Of a stretch of DNA of 17,407 nt, positions 1-6,587 are shown piece by piece. Under the pieces are notes generated by a model. It was not told where the DNA came from and made no database searches. It saw nothing but the letters and a program-made list of their open reading frames with translations. This DNA is from DASTDH01 sp041167675 (GTDB lineage: Bacteria > Verrucomicrobiota > Verrucomicrobiia > Chthoniobacterales > JAFAMB01), in the NCBI GenBank assembly GCA_041167675.1, contig JBEEIB010000021.1, positions 1 through 17,407 on the forward strand, in the 5' to 3' direction. Each line of letters starts with the position of its first letter. Position 1 is the stretch's first letter. The position numbers were made by a program, and so were the translations under genes.

Positions 1-636
1 GATGTCGGTCCGGCAGATTGGACTGCGGTATTCCATGCGCGTGCAACCGAGCTTCTTCCGCTGGTCAAATCAAAACCGCTGCTGCGAGACGCATTACTCT
101 TCCGAGCAAATCCTCTCGTGAAACGAATCATCTTCATTTCAACTCCCCATCGCGGAAGTGCCATTGCCTCCGGAGGGATCGGCGCCCTCGGCAATCGTCT
201 GATCCGATTACCGGCGATTATCACTAGCAGTGTACCTAAGCAAATAGCGCGGCTGGCCAACCCAAAAGGGATGAGGATCCCAACCAGCATCGACGGGCTG
301 TCTCCCAAATCACCATTATTTAAGGTCTACGACCGGCTCACCATTCGTTCGCCGCACCACTCTATAATCGGCGATCGAGGAAGAGGTGACACCCCCAATA
401 GTTCGGATGGCGTTGTACCATATTGGAGTTCACATCTCGATACGGCGACGTCCGAATTGATCGTCCCGACCGGGCATGGCGCAATGAATAGCCCGCTCGC
501 GATAGCAGAGATCCAGCGAATTCTGCGTTTAAACGCTGGAGCAGCCCGCCCTAGCTCTAAGAGGGGACACGGCCTGCCAATCCGGCAGGCTGCTAACCCA
601 TCTTCTTTCGAAGGTCTACCAGTAACCGATCGGTAG
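1..636 (+). CDS. Alpha/beta hydrolase (lipase/esterase-like), C-terminal part
   Basis: This frame is open from the first base to the TAG at 634-636, so the gene enters from the left and only its last ~211 codons are present. The GTG at 118 is internal: the residues before it read straight into the conserved stretch RIIFISTPHRGS. That stretch, the later SDGVVPYWSSHL and the GHGA near the end fit the PGAP1/esterase-like alpha/beta hydrolases, where the DG motif supplies the acid and the late His the base. The GxSxG nucleophile elbow would lie outside the window. Substrate is unknown. The last 44 bp overlap the 3' end of the convergent gene at 593-1372. The final ~30 residues look unstructured and may be an extension past a lost stop. 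Fold assignment is fairly sure; specificity cannot be told. Confidence 0.75.
   Translation, partial: DVGPADWTAVFHARATELLPLVKSKPLLRDALLFRANPLVKRIIFISTPHRGSAIASGGIGALGNRLIRLPAIITSSVPKQIARLANPKGMRIPTSIDGLSPKSPLFKVYDRLTIRSPHHSIIGDRGRGDTPNSSDGVVPYWSSHLDTATSELIVPTGHGAMNSPLAIAEIQRILRLNAGAARPSSKRGHGLPIRQAANPSSFEGLPVTDR
572..590. terminator. Hairpin at convergent gene ends (weak terminator candidate)
   Basis: A perfect 7-bp stem (572-578 with 584-590, loop 5) lies 3 bp past the stop of the minus-strand membrane-protein gene and inside the last codons of the hydrolase. Neither side is followed by a convincing T run, so a termination role is only plausible from its position between convergent genes. 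Confidence 0.35.
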
Positions 637-1372
637 CGTTGATGCGAATGAATCCGATACGCGGAAATTCGAGATCTATAATGACGTAGATTGTCACGGT
701 GATCACAGCCGCGAACACAATAATGTGCAACCAACTGCGCCTCTTCGCTTCAGCCATCCCGTACCCGGCGATCAATGAGCTAACCAGTGCAAGCCCGACC
801 AGGACGGCATAGATCGCAAAAGGTGGGTGGGTGTTGACCGCTACGATCCGGTTCGTCGAATTTGCGATCCATTCGTTAATCGCCGGAAGGAGAACGTACG
901 CGGCGATCGGTTGGGTGTTCGGATTTCGGCATGCGGCAATGACCTGGGTTTGAATATCGGTCTTTAACACCGAAGATCGCGCGAATGCCTGCTTGGCCGC
1001 ACGAACATCGGGGAGGGCCCTAATTGCTTGCAGTTCGGCGTCGAGGTAGCGGCGAAAACTATCCTTGAGTTTGGTCTGAAGCGGTTCCGGGAACAGATCG
1101 AGGACATAATAGGCTTTGCTGAGGGTATTGACCTCCTGGACAATCAGCTGTTTCCGGGAATCAAATCGCGATGCGGCTCCGGAAAAGGTGAAGGCAAGAA
1201 GGAGCCCGAGCAGACTAAATACGACTCCGACGACCGCACCAAGACCAGCCTTTGCACCCTCAGGATCCTCTGCCATTTGCCGGACCGCAATCCAACGCCC
1301 GGCCTCCAGCAGCAGCAACATCGCGGCAAATAATCCAACGGCAAAGAAGATCGAAAGCAATGTGTAACCCAT
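593..1372 (-). CDS. DUF4239/bestrophin-like membrane protein
   Basis: A 259-residue integral membrane protein. Two hydrophobic helices lie near the N-terminus (about residues 1-22 and 40-65). A hydrophilic, helix-rich middle follows (about 70-170, including FDSRKQLIVQEVN), then two more helices near the C-terminus (about 185-232). This layout, and the conserved 'RF..R..L...E.N.L..AY' pattern after TM2, match the DUF4239 bestrophin-like family, whose function is not established. ATG 1372 is chosen because GGAAAA lies just upstream. A GTG at 1384 would add four residues and cannot be excluded. Transcription is convergent with the hydrolase and the two 3' ends overlap. No operon partner is visible on this strand. 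Confidence 0.7.
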   Translation of the reverse strand: MGYTLLSIFFAVGLFAAMLLLLEAGRWIAVRQMAEDPEGAKAGLGAVVGVVFSLLGLLLAFTFSGAASRFDSRKQLIVQEVNTLSKAYYVLDLFPEPLQTKLKDSFRRYLDAELQAIRALPDVRAAKQAFARSSVLKTDIQTQVIAACRNPNTQPIAAYVLLPAINEWIANSTNRIVAVNTHPPFAIYAVLVGLALVSSLIAGYGMAEAKRRSWLHIIVFAAVITVTIYVIIDLEFPRIGFIRINATDRLLVDLRKKMG

Positions 1373-1577
1373 ACGATTTTCCACATCCGCCTGCCGGCCC
1401 CAGAAGACAGAAAAGGGAACCGGGGATTATTGACACATTCAAGGTCGGTCGGTCCAGGACTCATTCGACCGAGCAGCTCGTCGGACTTTGGAACAGGCTT
1501 AGTTCCAGTATGATGGTTCAAACGGGTACGGAAAGTCCGGAGAACACAGGCGGTCCTGCATTGTTGGTGTCGTCTTA
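1373..1577. other. Intergenic stretch with no recognised gene
   Basis: This lies upstream of the membrane-protein gene and left of the palindromic element. It holds only a 5-bp inverted repeat around 1490-1506 and a lone TTGACA at 1430-1435 without a matching -10. No RNA gene or coding region was recognised. Confidence 0.5.
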
Positions 1578-1869
1578 GGTAGCGGTCCGGCGGCCGCCCA
1601 TGCGCGTGGCGTCCGGACTCAAGCGGCGCATGATCTCGGTTAGTGGCGTGGCGACCGCGCCGGTAGGGCGGGTCTCTCCGAGACCGCAGAACCGAGGACG
1701 TAACTGCACCCTGTTAGGCCGAGAACCGTTGCGAGAGGCAAAAGCATTCGGCCTAACGGGGCGATGGGTTGCCGGTGATCCTGCGGTCTCGGAGAGACCC
1801 GCCCTACCTCCGCGGTCGCCAGACCGTTACCTTAAGTTGACGCCCGTGGGCAACTGTCGGAGCGCTACC
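1578..1869. repeat. Nested inverted-repeat element (MITE/REPIN-like)
   Basis: A 292-bp non-coding element. Its outer ends are GGTAGCGGTCCG (1578-1589) and, inverted at 1858-1869, GGTAGCGCTCCG: 12 bp with one mismatch. Inside are 41-bp inverted arms at 1649-1689 and 1781-1821, differing at only two positions. Each arm contains its own small palindrome (GGTCTC-TCC-GAGACC at 1671-1685). An innermost 10-bp inverted pair is at 1713-1722 and 1748-1757, and a 7-bp pair is at 1599-1605 and 1626-1632. Paired inverted palindromes around a short spacer are the form of REPINs or small MITEs. The 119-codon open frame across it is a by-product of the repeat. No transposase is present in the window. Confidence 0.7.
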
Positions 1870-1892
1870 GAAATCAACGACGAATCAAAAGA

Positions 1893-1919
1893 ATCGGCCC
1901 GCAAAATCTGCGGGCCGAT
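1893..1919 (-). terminator. Intrinsic terminator of the polyol operon
   Basis: A perfect 11-bp GC-rich stem (1893-1903 with 1909-1919) with a 5-nt loop lies 40 bp past the dhaL stop codon. Read on the minus strand, the stem is followed by TCTTTTGATT, a short T-rich tail. Position, strength and tail fit Rho-independent termination of the nine-gene run. Confidence 0.85.
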
Positions 1920-1959
1920 CATCTATCCCCACAACAACTGCGCGAAAGCTGATTCGTAA

Positions 1960-2598
1960 TTAGGTTTCCTTTTCAAAGACAGATGCCATCGTCCGTAGGA
2001 TCATCGCTCCGGAAGTTGCGCCGGCATCCAGTACACCGCGGGAGCGCTCGCCTAAGCGGCTGGCCCGACCGATTTTCGCGACCAGGTCGCGCGTAGATTC
2101 TTTTCCGTTTTCCGCGGCATCAGCCATTTGCGCAAGCGCATCGTGGAACGACGCTCCTTTAATCGCAGCTGATTCGTAGGCCGCAACTGCCGGTACTAAA
2201 ACATCCATGATCGTCTTATCACCAACCGTCGCCCCGCCCAATTCTGCCAGCCCGGTGCGAGCGGCACACAGCATTTCGCCGAATGTTTTTTCGTCGATCT
2301 GTGCCTTGTCTTTTGCCTGGAGGCCCATTTGTAGAAAAAATGTGCCATAAAGAGGACCCATTGAGCCGCCGATCTCAGTCAGCAATGTCTGGCCAATCAG
2401 TGTCAGCCCTTCACTCACAGGGACCTCCCGTTCACCCAGCCTCGTTTTAACCAGCCCAAAGCCCTTTGCCATATTGATGCCATGGTCCCCGTCACCAATT
2501 TTACCGTCGATCTCGCTGAGGTAGACCTTGTTCTCCTCGATCACCTGGACGAGCGCCAGAACCAATTTTCTACCTGCCGAACTCGGATAATTGGCCAT
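1960..2598 (-). CDS. dhaL: DhaL-type kinase subunit (ADP/ATP-binding)
   Basis: A 212-residue DhaL, normal length for the separate subunit. It binds Mg-nucleotide and passes phosphate to the ketose held covalently by DhaK. Visible family motifs are IDGKIGDGDHG (acidic ligands D31, D36, D38), GGSMG at 77-81, GDKTIMD at 127-132 and the C-terminal RASRLGERSRGVLDAGATS block. It is the last gene of the operon. The spacer from dhaK is a 7-bp tandem repeat followed by AAAAAGGAG that directly abuts the ATG; an upstream in-frame TAG excludes an earlier start. In PTS-type systems DhaL is recharged by DhaM, but no DhaM is present here, so direct ATP use or a distant DhaM must be assumed. In this context the substrate is probably erythrulose rather than dihydroxyacetone (inference). 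Confidence 0.9.
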   Translation of the reverse strand: MANYPSSAGRKLVLALVQVIEENKVYLSEIDGKIGDGDHGINMAKGFGLVKTRLGEREVPVSEGLTLIGQTLLTEIGGSMGPLYGTFFLQMGLQAKDKAQIDEKTFGEMLCAARTGLAELGGATVGDKTIMDVLVPAVAAYESAAIKGASFHDALAQMADAAENGKESTRDLVAKIGRASRLGERSRGVLDAGATSGAMILRTMASVFEKET

Positions 2599-2605
2599 CT
2601 CCTTT

Positions 2606-2633
2606 TTGCTATCTGCTATTGGCTATTTGCTAT
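2606..2633 (-). repeat. Four-copy 7-bp tandem repeat between dhaK and dhaL
   Basis: On the minus strand this reads ATAGCAA, ATAGCCA, ATAGCAG, ATAGCAA. It fills the spacer exactly from the base after the dhaK stop codon to the start of the AAAAGGAG in front of dhaL. Two of the four units differ from the others by one base. Confidence 0.85.
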
Positions 2634-3653
2634 TCAATTCGCAGCGCTAGCAGCGAACTGAGTGAGTCCCATACTGTCGGCCTCCAGGTCGATCAATGGC
2701 CGGAGTTCGTCATCGACCTTCATTACCGTAAACGTAATTCCCATCATCTCGAGAGAGGTAAAGTAATTTCCTACATAGGCGCGATGGACCTTCAGTTTCG
2801 CTTCACCGAGTAGATCATACATTTTATTGAAGGCGATATAGAGTTCCATCACTGGCGTGGCCCCCAGTCCCGAAACGAGCGCTACTACTTCGTCACCCGA
2901 TTGGAATGGCAGATCCGGTAAGATATGATCGAGAGCGAGTGAGGTAATCTCGTCGGCCGATTTGAGATCACTCACCTCCACCCCAGGTTCACCGTGATGC
3001 CCAATACCGAATTCCATTTTGCCTGGTTCGATAAAAAAGTTCGGCTTACCTACGGCCGGGATCGTACAAGGAGTCAAGCCGACCCCAATACTTCGAGTAT
3101 TATCAATCGCTCTTTGGGCAATGGCGATCACCTCATCTAATGACCCGCCGAGCGCCGCCTTGGCACCGCCGACTTTCCACATCAAGACCTCTCCCGCGAC
3201 TCCGCGACGCTTAGCGGCCTCCTGCTTTGGTGCAGACGGGACATCGTCGTTAGCAACCACCGTCTTCACCTCGATGCCTTGAGCAGCCGCCAACTGCTTG
3301 GCCATCTTCACATTCATATTGTCGCCGGCGTAGTTCCCATATAGGCAAGCGACTCCGGCTCCACCATTCGCCGCTTTGAATGCGTCAAGAAATGCTTGAG
3401 CAGACGGAGAGCTGAAGATCTCGCCAACCGCGACAGCATCACAAAGATTTTTACCAATATATCCAATGAAAGCGGGTTTGTGCCCGGACCCACCTCCAGT
3501 TACGACACCGACCTTGCCTTTGACTGGTGCTCTGACATATTTCAGCACTCGAGGATTCTCCGGCACCGCCGATACTAGATCCGGACGAGATTTCACAAAT
3601 CCGCGTAGCATCTCTTCGACCACAAGATTTGGGTCATTGATGATTCGTTGCAT
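2634..3653 (-). CDS. dhaK: DhaK-type ketose kinase subunit (probable erythrulose kinase)
   Basis: A 339-residue DhaK. This subunit binds a short ketose by a hemiaminal bond to His and receives phosphate from DhaL. With the GTG counted as residue 1, visible landmarks are GGGSGHKP (54-61), NYAGDNMN with the base-like Asp112, GLTPCTIPA (193-201), GIGHHGEPG with the substrate-binding His221, and SGLGATPVMELY (262-273). The GSGHEP of E. coli DhaK reads GSGHKP here. It is somewhat shorter than E. coli DhaK and lacks the insertion after the GEPG block. ATG 3653 is preferred over GTG 3656. It starts 11 bp after rpiB. Pairing with an erythritol/threitol-type dehydrogenase and an RpiB homologue suggests a tetrulose kinase like DerK/LerK of Mycobacterium; dihydroxyacetone remains possible. 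Confidence 0.88.
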   Translation of the reverse strand: MQRIINDPNLVVEEMLRGFVKSRPDLVSAVPENPRVLKYVRAPVKGKVGVVTGGGSGHKPAFIGYIGKNLCDAVAVGEIFSSPSAQAFLDAFKAANGGAGVACLYGNYAGDNMNVKMAKQLAAAQGIEVKTVVANDDVPSAPKQEAAKRRGVAGEVLMWKVGGAKAALGGSLDEVIAIAQRAIDNTRSIGVGLTPCTIPAVGKPNFFIEPGKMEFGIGHHGEPGVEVSDLKSADEITSLALDHILPDLPFQSGDEVVALVSGLGATPVMELYIAFNKMYDLLGEAKLKVHRAYVGNYFTSLEMMGITFTVMKVDDELRPLIDLEADSMGLTQFAASAAN

Positions 3654-3664
3654 CACTTTTTCGG

Positions 3665-4135
3665 TTATCTCTGTTTGAACCGTTCTTCGATTTCTTTTAT
3701 CCGTGCGACTTTCGGAATCGAGCGACCGCCCTGAAACTCGGAAGCCAACCAGATATCGACAAGCAATTTTGCGGACTCAGCGGCGATGACCCGCCCTCCC
3801 ATGGTCATAATTTGGCAATCATTACTCATGCGGGAGCGTTCCGCGGAATACGCGTCATGGCAGACTGCAGCGCGGATTCCTGGGACTTTATTCGCAGTGA
3901 TCGCAACTCCAATTCCCGTCCCGCACATTAGAATACCGCGATCGTGTTTTCCGGCGGTGATTGCCTCGGCCACCAGTAGAGCCACGTCCGGGTAAAGAGT
4001 CTTAGAGGATGGGTCATCGATTCCGTAGTCCTCGACTGCAATCCCCTGCGACTTCAGATGGTCCACAATTGCCACTTTCAGCTCATATGCTGCGTCGTCT
4101 GCGCCGACCGCGATTGGTTTTATCGACATTTCCAT
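3665..4135 (-). CDS. rpiB: RpiB/LacAB-family sugar-phosphate isomerase
   Basis: A 156-residue RpiB-family isomerase, which interconverts ketose and aldose phosphates through an enediol. Visible features are the N-terminal GADDAAYELK (usual form GADHAGFELK), YPD at 48-50, MCGTGIG with the catalytic-type Cys71, CHDAYSAERSRMSNDCQ (92-108) and SEFQGGRS near the end. In tetritol pathways an RpiB homologue (EryI/DerI) turns D-erythrulose 4-phosphate into D-erythrose 4-phosphate, and the position just before dhaK and after a tetritol-type dehydrogenase favours that role here. Ribose 5-phosphate isomerase is the alternative. An ATG at 4129 could also serve as start. The 95-bp spacer from the dehydrogenase carries a 10-bp hairpin. 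Confidence 0.88.
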   Translation of the reverse strand: MEMSIKPIAVGADDAAYELKVAIVDHLKSQGIAVEDYGIDDPSSKTLYPDVALLVAEAITAGKHDRGILMCGTGIGVAITANKVPGIRAAVCHDAYSAERSRMSNDCQIMTMGGRVIAAESAKLLVDIWLASEFQGGRSIPKVARIKEIEERFKQR

Positions 4136-4184
4136 GAACGCTTCATTCGCCTTGATTCCATCCCAACGCCCGTAGCCGCCGACC

Positions 4185-4209
4185 GCGAGTCAGGACTGAC
4201 CTGACTCGC
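4185..4209 (-). other. Intercistronic hairpin before the isomerase gene
   Basis: A perfect 10-bp stem (4185-4194 with 4200-4209) with a 5-nt loop lies between the dehydrogenase stop and the isomerase start. No T tail follows on the minus strand, so an mRNA-processing or 3'-protection role is likelier than termination. Confidence 0.55.
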
Positions 4210-4230
4210 ACTAAAGTCCGGGCAATTTGA

Positions 4231-5367
4231 CTACGGTACCAAAAGAATCTTGAGCGAGTTCTCACCCTTCTTCATCATTTCCAGACCCTTCGTATAGTCT
4301 TCGAGGGGGAGTTGATGGGTTACCACACCGCGAGTGGGTAAGCGACCGTCGCCAATCGCGTCGATCACGAATGGGTAGCAGTAAGGACCCAGATGCACAC
4401 CCAATACATCCAGCTGCTTGCGATCTGAAATAATACTCCAGTCGACGGTTACATCATGAGAGAAAACACTGAACTCCACGAACCGGCCGAGTTTCCGAAT
4501 CATCTGCAATCCTTGAACAACCGCGTTCGGGTGACCGGTAGCTTCAATATAAATGTCACAGCCGTATCCGCCGGTCATCTCCTTCACGATTTTAACCACA
4601 TCATCTTCCAACGGATTGAAGACCAGATCCGCACCAAACTCCTTCGCCAGCTTCAGCCGTTCAGGTTTGACATCCAGCACCACAAGTTTTTTCGGATTAC
4701 GCAGTCGCGCGGCTCCGACCATTCCGAGACCAAGCGTACCCGCGCCGGCCAGCACGACGAAATCGTCCCAGCCGATCTGCGCTCGTTTAATGCACCAGGC
4801 CGAGCAAGCGTACGGCTCAACCAGTATAGCTTTTTCGATCGGCAGATCCTCCGGTACGTGGTGGTTAATCCCTTCTTTGGGATACCGCATATACTCGGCA
4901 AAACCGCCGTTTACGTTGTTTTGAAATCCATAAACATCGTGTTTCTCACACATCCAGTATTCGCCCCGCTTACAGAATCGACACTCCCAACAGGGAACGA
5001 TCTGTTCCGAGATAAGGCGGTCGCCAATCTTCACGTCTCCTCGCTTGGCCACATTCTCCCCCAGCTCAACCACGTGACCGAGAAACTCGTGGCCAGGAAT
5101 CATTGGCGCTTTGATATAAGGCGGTTGACCGTTGCCGCCCCAGAACGACTCTGCGCCCACATACGATTTAATATCACCAGCGCAGATGCCGCAGGCCTCA
5201 ACTTTGATAATAATATCATCAGCACCGGCACGCGGGACCGGTACTTCTTCCATCCGGTAATCACCAGGCGCGTAGGCTACTACTGCCCGCATGGTTTTAG
5301 GTAGATCTTCTTTTAACGTACTCGCGCGCGAGGCGGGTACCGAGACTTCAAGTGTTTGGGGGTTCAT
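4231..5367 (-). CDS. Zn-dependent MDR alcohol dehydrogenase, erythritol/L-threitol dehydrogenase type
   Basis: A 378-residue medium-chain dehydrogenase. Catalytic zinc ligands are visible as C59 (in CGICAGD), H93-E94 (PGHEF) and E184 (VEP). The structural zinc lobe has C126, C129, C132 and C140 (PCWECRFCKRGEYWMC). The Rossmann motif GAGTLG (208-213) is followed by D232 at the end of beta-2, favouring NAD+ over NADP+. The stretches SEQIVPCWECRFCKRG, DWSIISDRKQLDVLG and HLGPYC are as I remember them from the EltD erythritol/L-threitol dehydrogenase of Mycobacterium smegmatis. Expected reaction: oxidation of a tetritol to erythrulose. ATG 5367 is used; M26 (5292) would remove a 25-residue tail. 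The gene lies between the ABC transporter and the isomerase/kinase genes, as expected for the first catabolic step. Confidence 0.87.
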   Translation of the reverse strand: MNPQTLEVSVPASRASTLKEDLPKTMRAVVAYAPGDYRMEEVPVPRAGADDIIIKVEACGICAGDIKSYVGAESFWGGNGQPPYIKAPMIPGHEFLGHVVELGENVAKRGDVKIGDRLISEQIVPCWECRFCKRGEYWMCEKHDVYGFQNNVNGGFAEYMRYPKEGINHHVPEDLPIEKAILVEPYACSAWCIKRAQIGWDDFVVLAGAGTLGLGMVGAARLRNPKKLVVLDVKPERLKLAKEFGADLVFNPLEDDVVKIVKEMTGGYGCDIYIEATGHPNAVVQGLQMIRKLGRFVEFSVFSHDVTVDWSIISDRKQLDVLGVHLGPYCYPFVIDAIGDGRLPTRGVVTHQLPLEDYTKGLEMMKKGENSLKILLVP

Positions 5368-5386
5368 AATCGCTTACCAATTTTTT

Positions 5387-5400
5387 TGTTTCTAGAAACA
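5387..5400. promoter_or_regulatory. 14-bp perfect palindrome upstream of the dehydrogenase gene
   Basis: TGTTTCTAGAAACA is a perfect palindrome lying 20-33 bp upstream of the dehydrogenase ATG, with seven T on the plus strand just beside it. It could be an operator for an internal promoter. No convincing -35/-10 pair was identified, so this is only a candidate. Confidence 0.4.
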
Positions 5401-5444
5401 TTTCACTGTTAATATCGCTGGCAACATCTTTTCGGGAAATCCAC

Positions 5445-6587
5445 TTATCGGAGGTGGGCCACATCCCTATTTTCCCAACGATCTGAATCTTGCTCATTTT
5501 CGCTGTCAGATAATCGCGCCCCCATAGTCACATCAAAGAGGTTCAAATCTTCGTCATTAAAGCTGAGGTAAACCTGCTGGCCCGGTTGATAGCGCCTCGT
5601 TACCGGAATACTCGACATCAGAAGAATCTCTCCATATCTCACTCCGACTCGAGTCTCATCGCCCAGGTTCTCGACTACGGTGATCTTGCCGACGAAGCTG
5701 CCTTCCACCGGAGTCGCACTGATCCGAATCCCCCAAGGCCGAATGCCAAGTTTCACTTCTTTTCGCGAGCTCAAGCGATTCTCCAGGAATGTATTAAGGG
5801 GGAGGGAAAATTGCGTATCCGGAATGATCAGCCGACCAGAGTCGACCATCGCTCGAAAGATATTCATCGGAGGTTCCCCGAGAAACCCGGCAACGAACTC
5901 GTTGGCGGGATGGTTGAACACTTCGAGCGGCGTATCAAATTGCTGGAGCTTACCTTCGTTCATCACGGCGACTCGATCCGCCAACGCCATGGCCTCCAAC
6001 TGATCGTGAGTAACGATAATGGTGGTGAACCGCTGTTCGGCGTGTAAACGCTTGATCTCGGTTCGCAACTCCACTCTAAGTCGCGCGTCAAGATGGCTGA
6101 GCGGTTCATCGAGCAAGAGGACAGCCGGCCGACGCACCATTGCCCGTGCCATGTTGACACGCTGCTTTTGCCCACTGCTGAGAACGGCCGGCTTAAGGTC
6201 GAGCAGCTCCTCGATGCGAAGGGTCCGGGCGATTTCCTTCACCCTTTTTGCAATCTCCTTACCGTTCACCCCGTGGGCCTTAAGGTTAAACGCCAGATTA
6301 TCGCGCACCTTAAGAGGCGGATAGAGAGCATAATTTTCAAACGCCAATCCAACACCGCGATCCTTTGGTTGTACATAATTGACTAATTTGCTGCCAACTC
6401 GGATCTCTCCCTCCGTGATCGATTCAAGGCCGGCAACCATCCGAAGCGTCGTCGATTTGCCGCAGCCAGAGGGGCCAAGCAAGGCCACGAATTCCCCGTC
6501 ACTAATCGCGAGATCGAGCTGATCCACCGCGGGCGGCTGCGCCGGCGTGTAAACCTTCGTCAGCTTCTTTAACACGAGTTCAGCCAT
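5445..6587 (-). CDS. ABC transporter ATP-binding protein (MalK/UgpC family), second copy
   Basis: A 380-residue nucleotide-binding subunit of a CUT1-type carbohydrate importer. Walker A is GPSGCGKST (38-46), the signature LSSGQ (136-140), Walker B VLLLDE with catalytic E161, the D-loop SHLD (164-167) and the switch His194. A MalK-like TOBE region follows from about 235 to 355, then an acidic tail. The Q-loop reads AFENYALYP, with Glu84 where nearly all ABC ATPases have Gln. Its ATG overlaps the end of the preceding ATPase gene by 8 bp, and a strong AGGAGGAG lies 8 bp upstream inside that gene, so translation is coupled. Together with the other ATPase it probably forms a heterodimeric engine. 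Confidence 0.92.
   Translation of the reverse strand: MAELVLKKLTKVYTPAQPPAVDQLDLAISDGEFVALLGPSGCGKSTTLRMVAGLESITEGEIRVGSKLVNYVQPKDRGVGLAFENYALYPPLKVRDNLAFNLKAHGVNGKEIAKRVKEIARTLRIEELLDLKPAVLSSGQKQRVNMARAMVRRPAVLLLDEPLSHLDARLRVELRTEIKRLHAEQRFTTIIVTHDQLEAMALADRVAVMNEGKLQQFDTPLEVFNHPANEFVAGFLGEPPMNIFRAMVDSGRLIIPDTQFSLPLNTFLENRLSSRKEVKLGIRPWGIRISATPVEGSFVGKITVVENLGDETRVGVRYGEILLMSSIPVTRRYQPGQQVYLSFNDEDLNLFDVTMGARLSDSENEQDSDRWENRDVAHLR

Noticed and set aside
118..636. GTG 118 as the start of the hydrolase gene
   Set aside because: The frame is open without a stop back to base 1 and the upstream residues flow into the conserved motif, so the gene begins outside the window.
1430..1435. TTGACA as a promoter -35 box
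   Set aside because: No acceptable -10 at 16-18 bp and no gene placed to use it.
1649..1821. Long inverted repeat as the operon terminator
   Set aside because: The compact hairpin at 1893-1919 is closer to dhaL and has the T-rich tail; the larger repeat has the layout of a mobile or REPIN-type element.
1600..1959. 119-codon plus-strand open frame
   Set aside because: It is a translation through the palindromic element and the operon terminator, with no family resemblance.
4456..5304. 282-codon plus-strand open frame
   Set aside because: It lies entirely antisense to the dehydrogenase gene, which has all its zinc and NAD motifs; it is a composition shadow.
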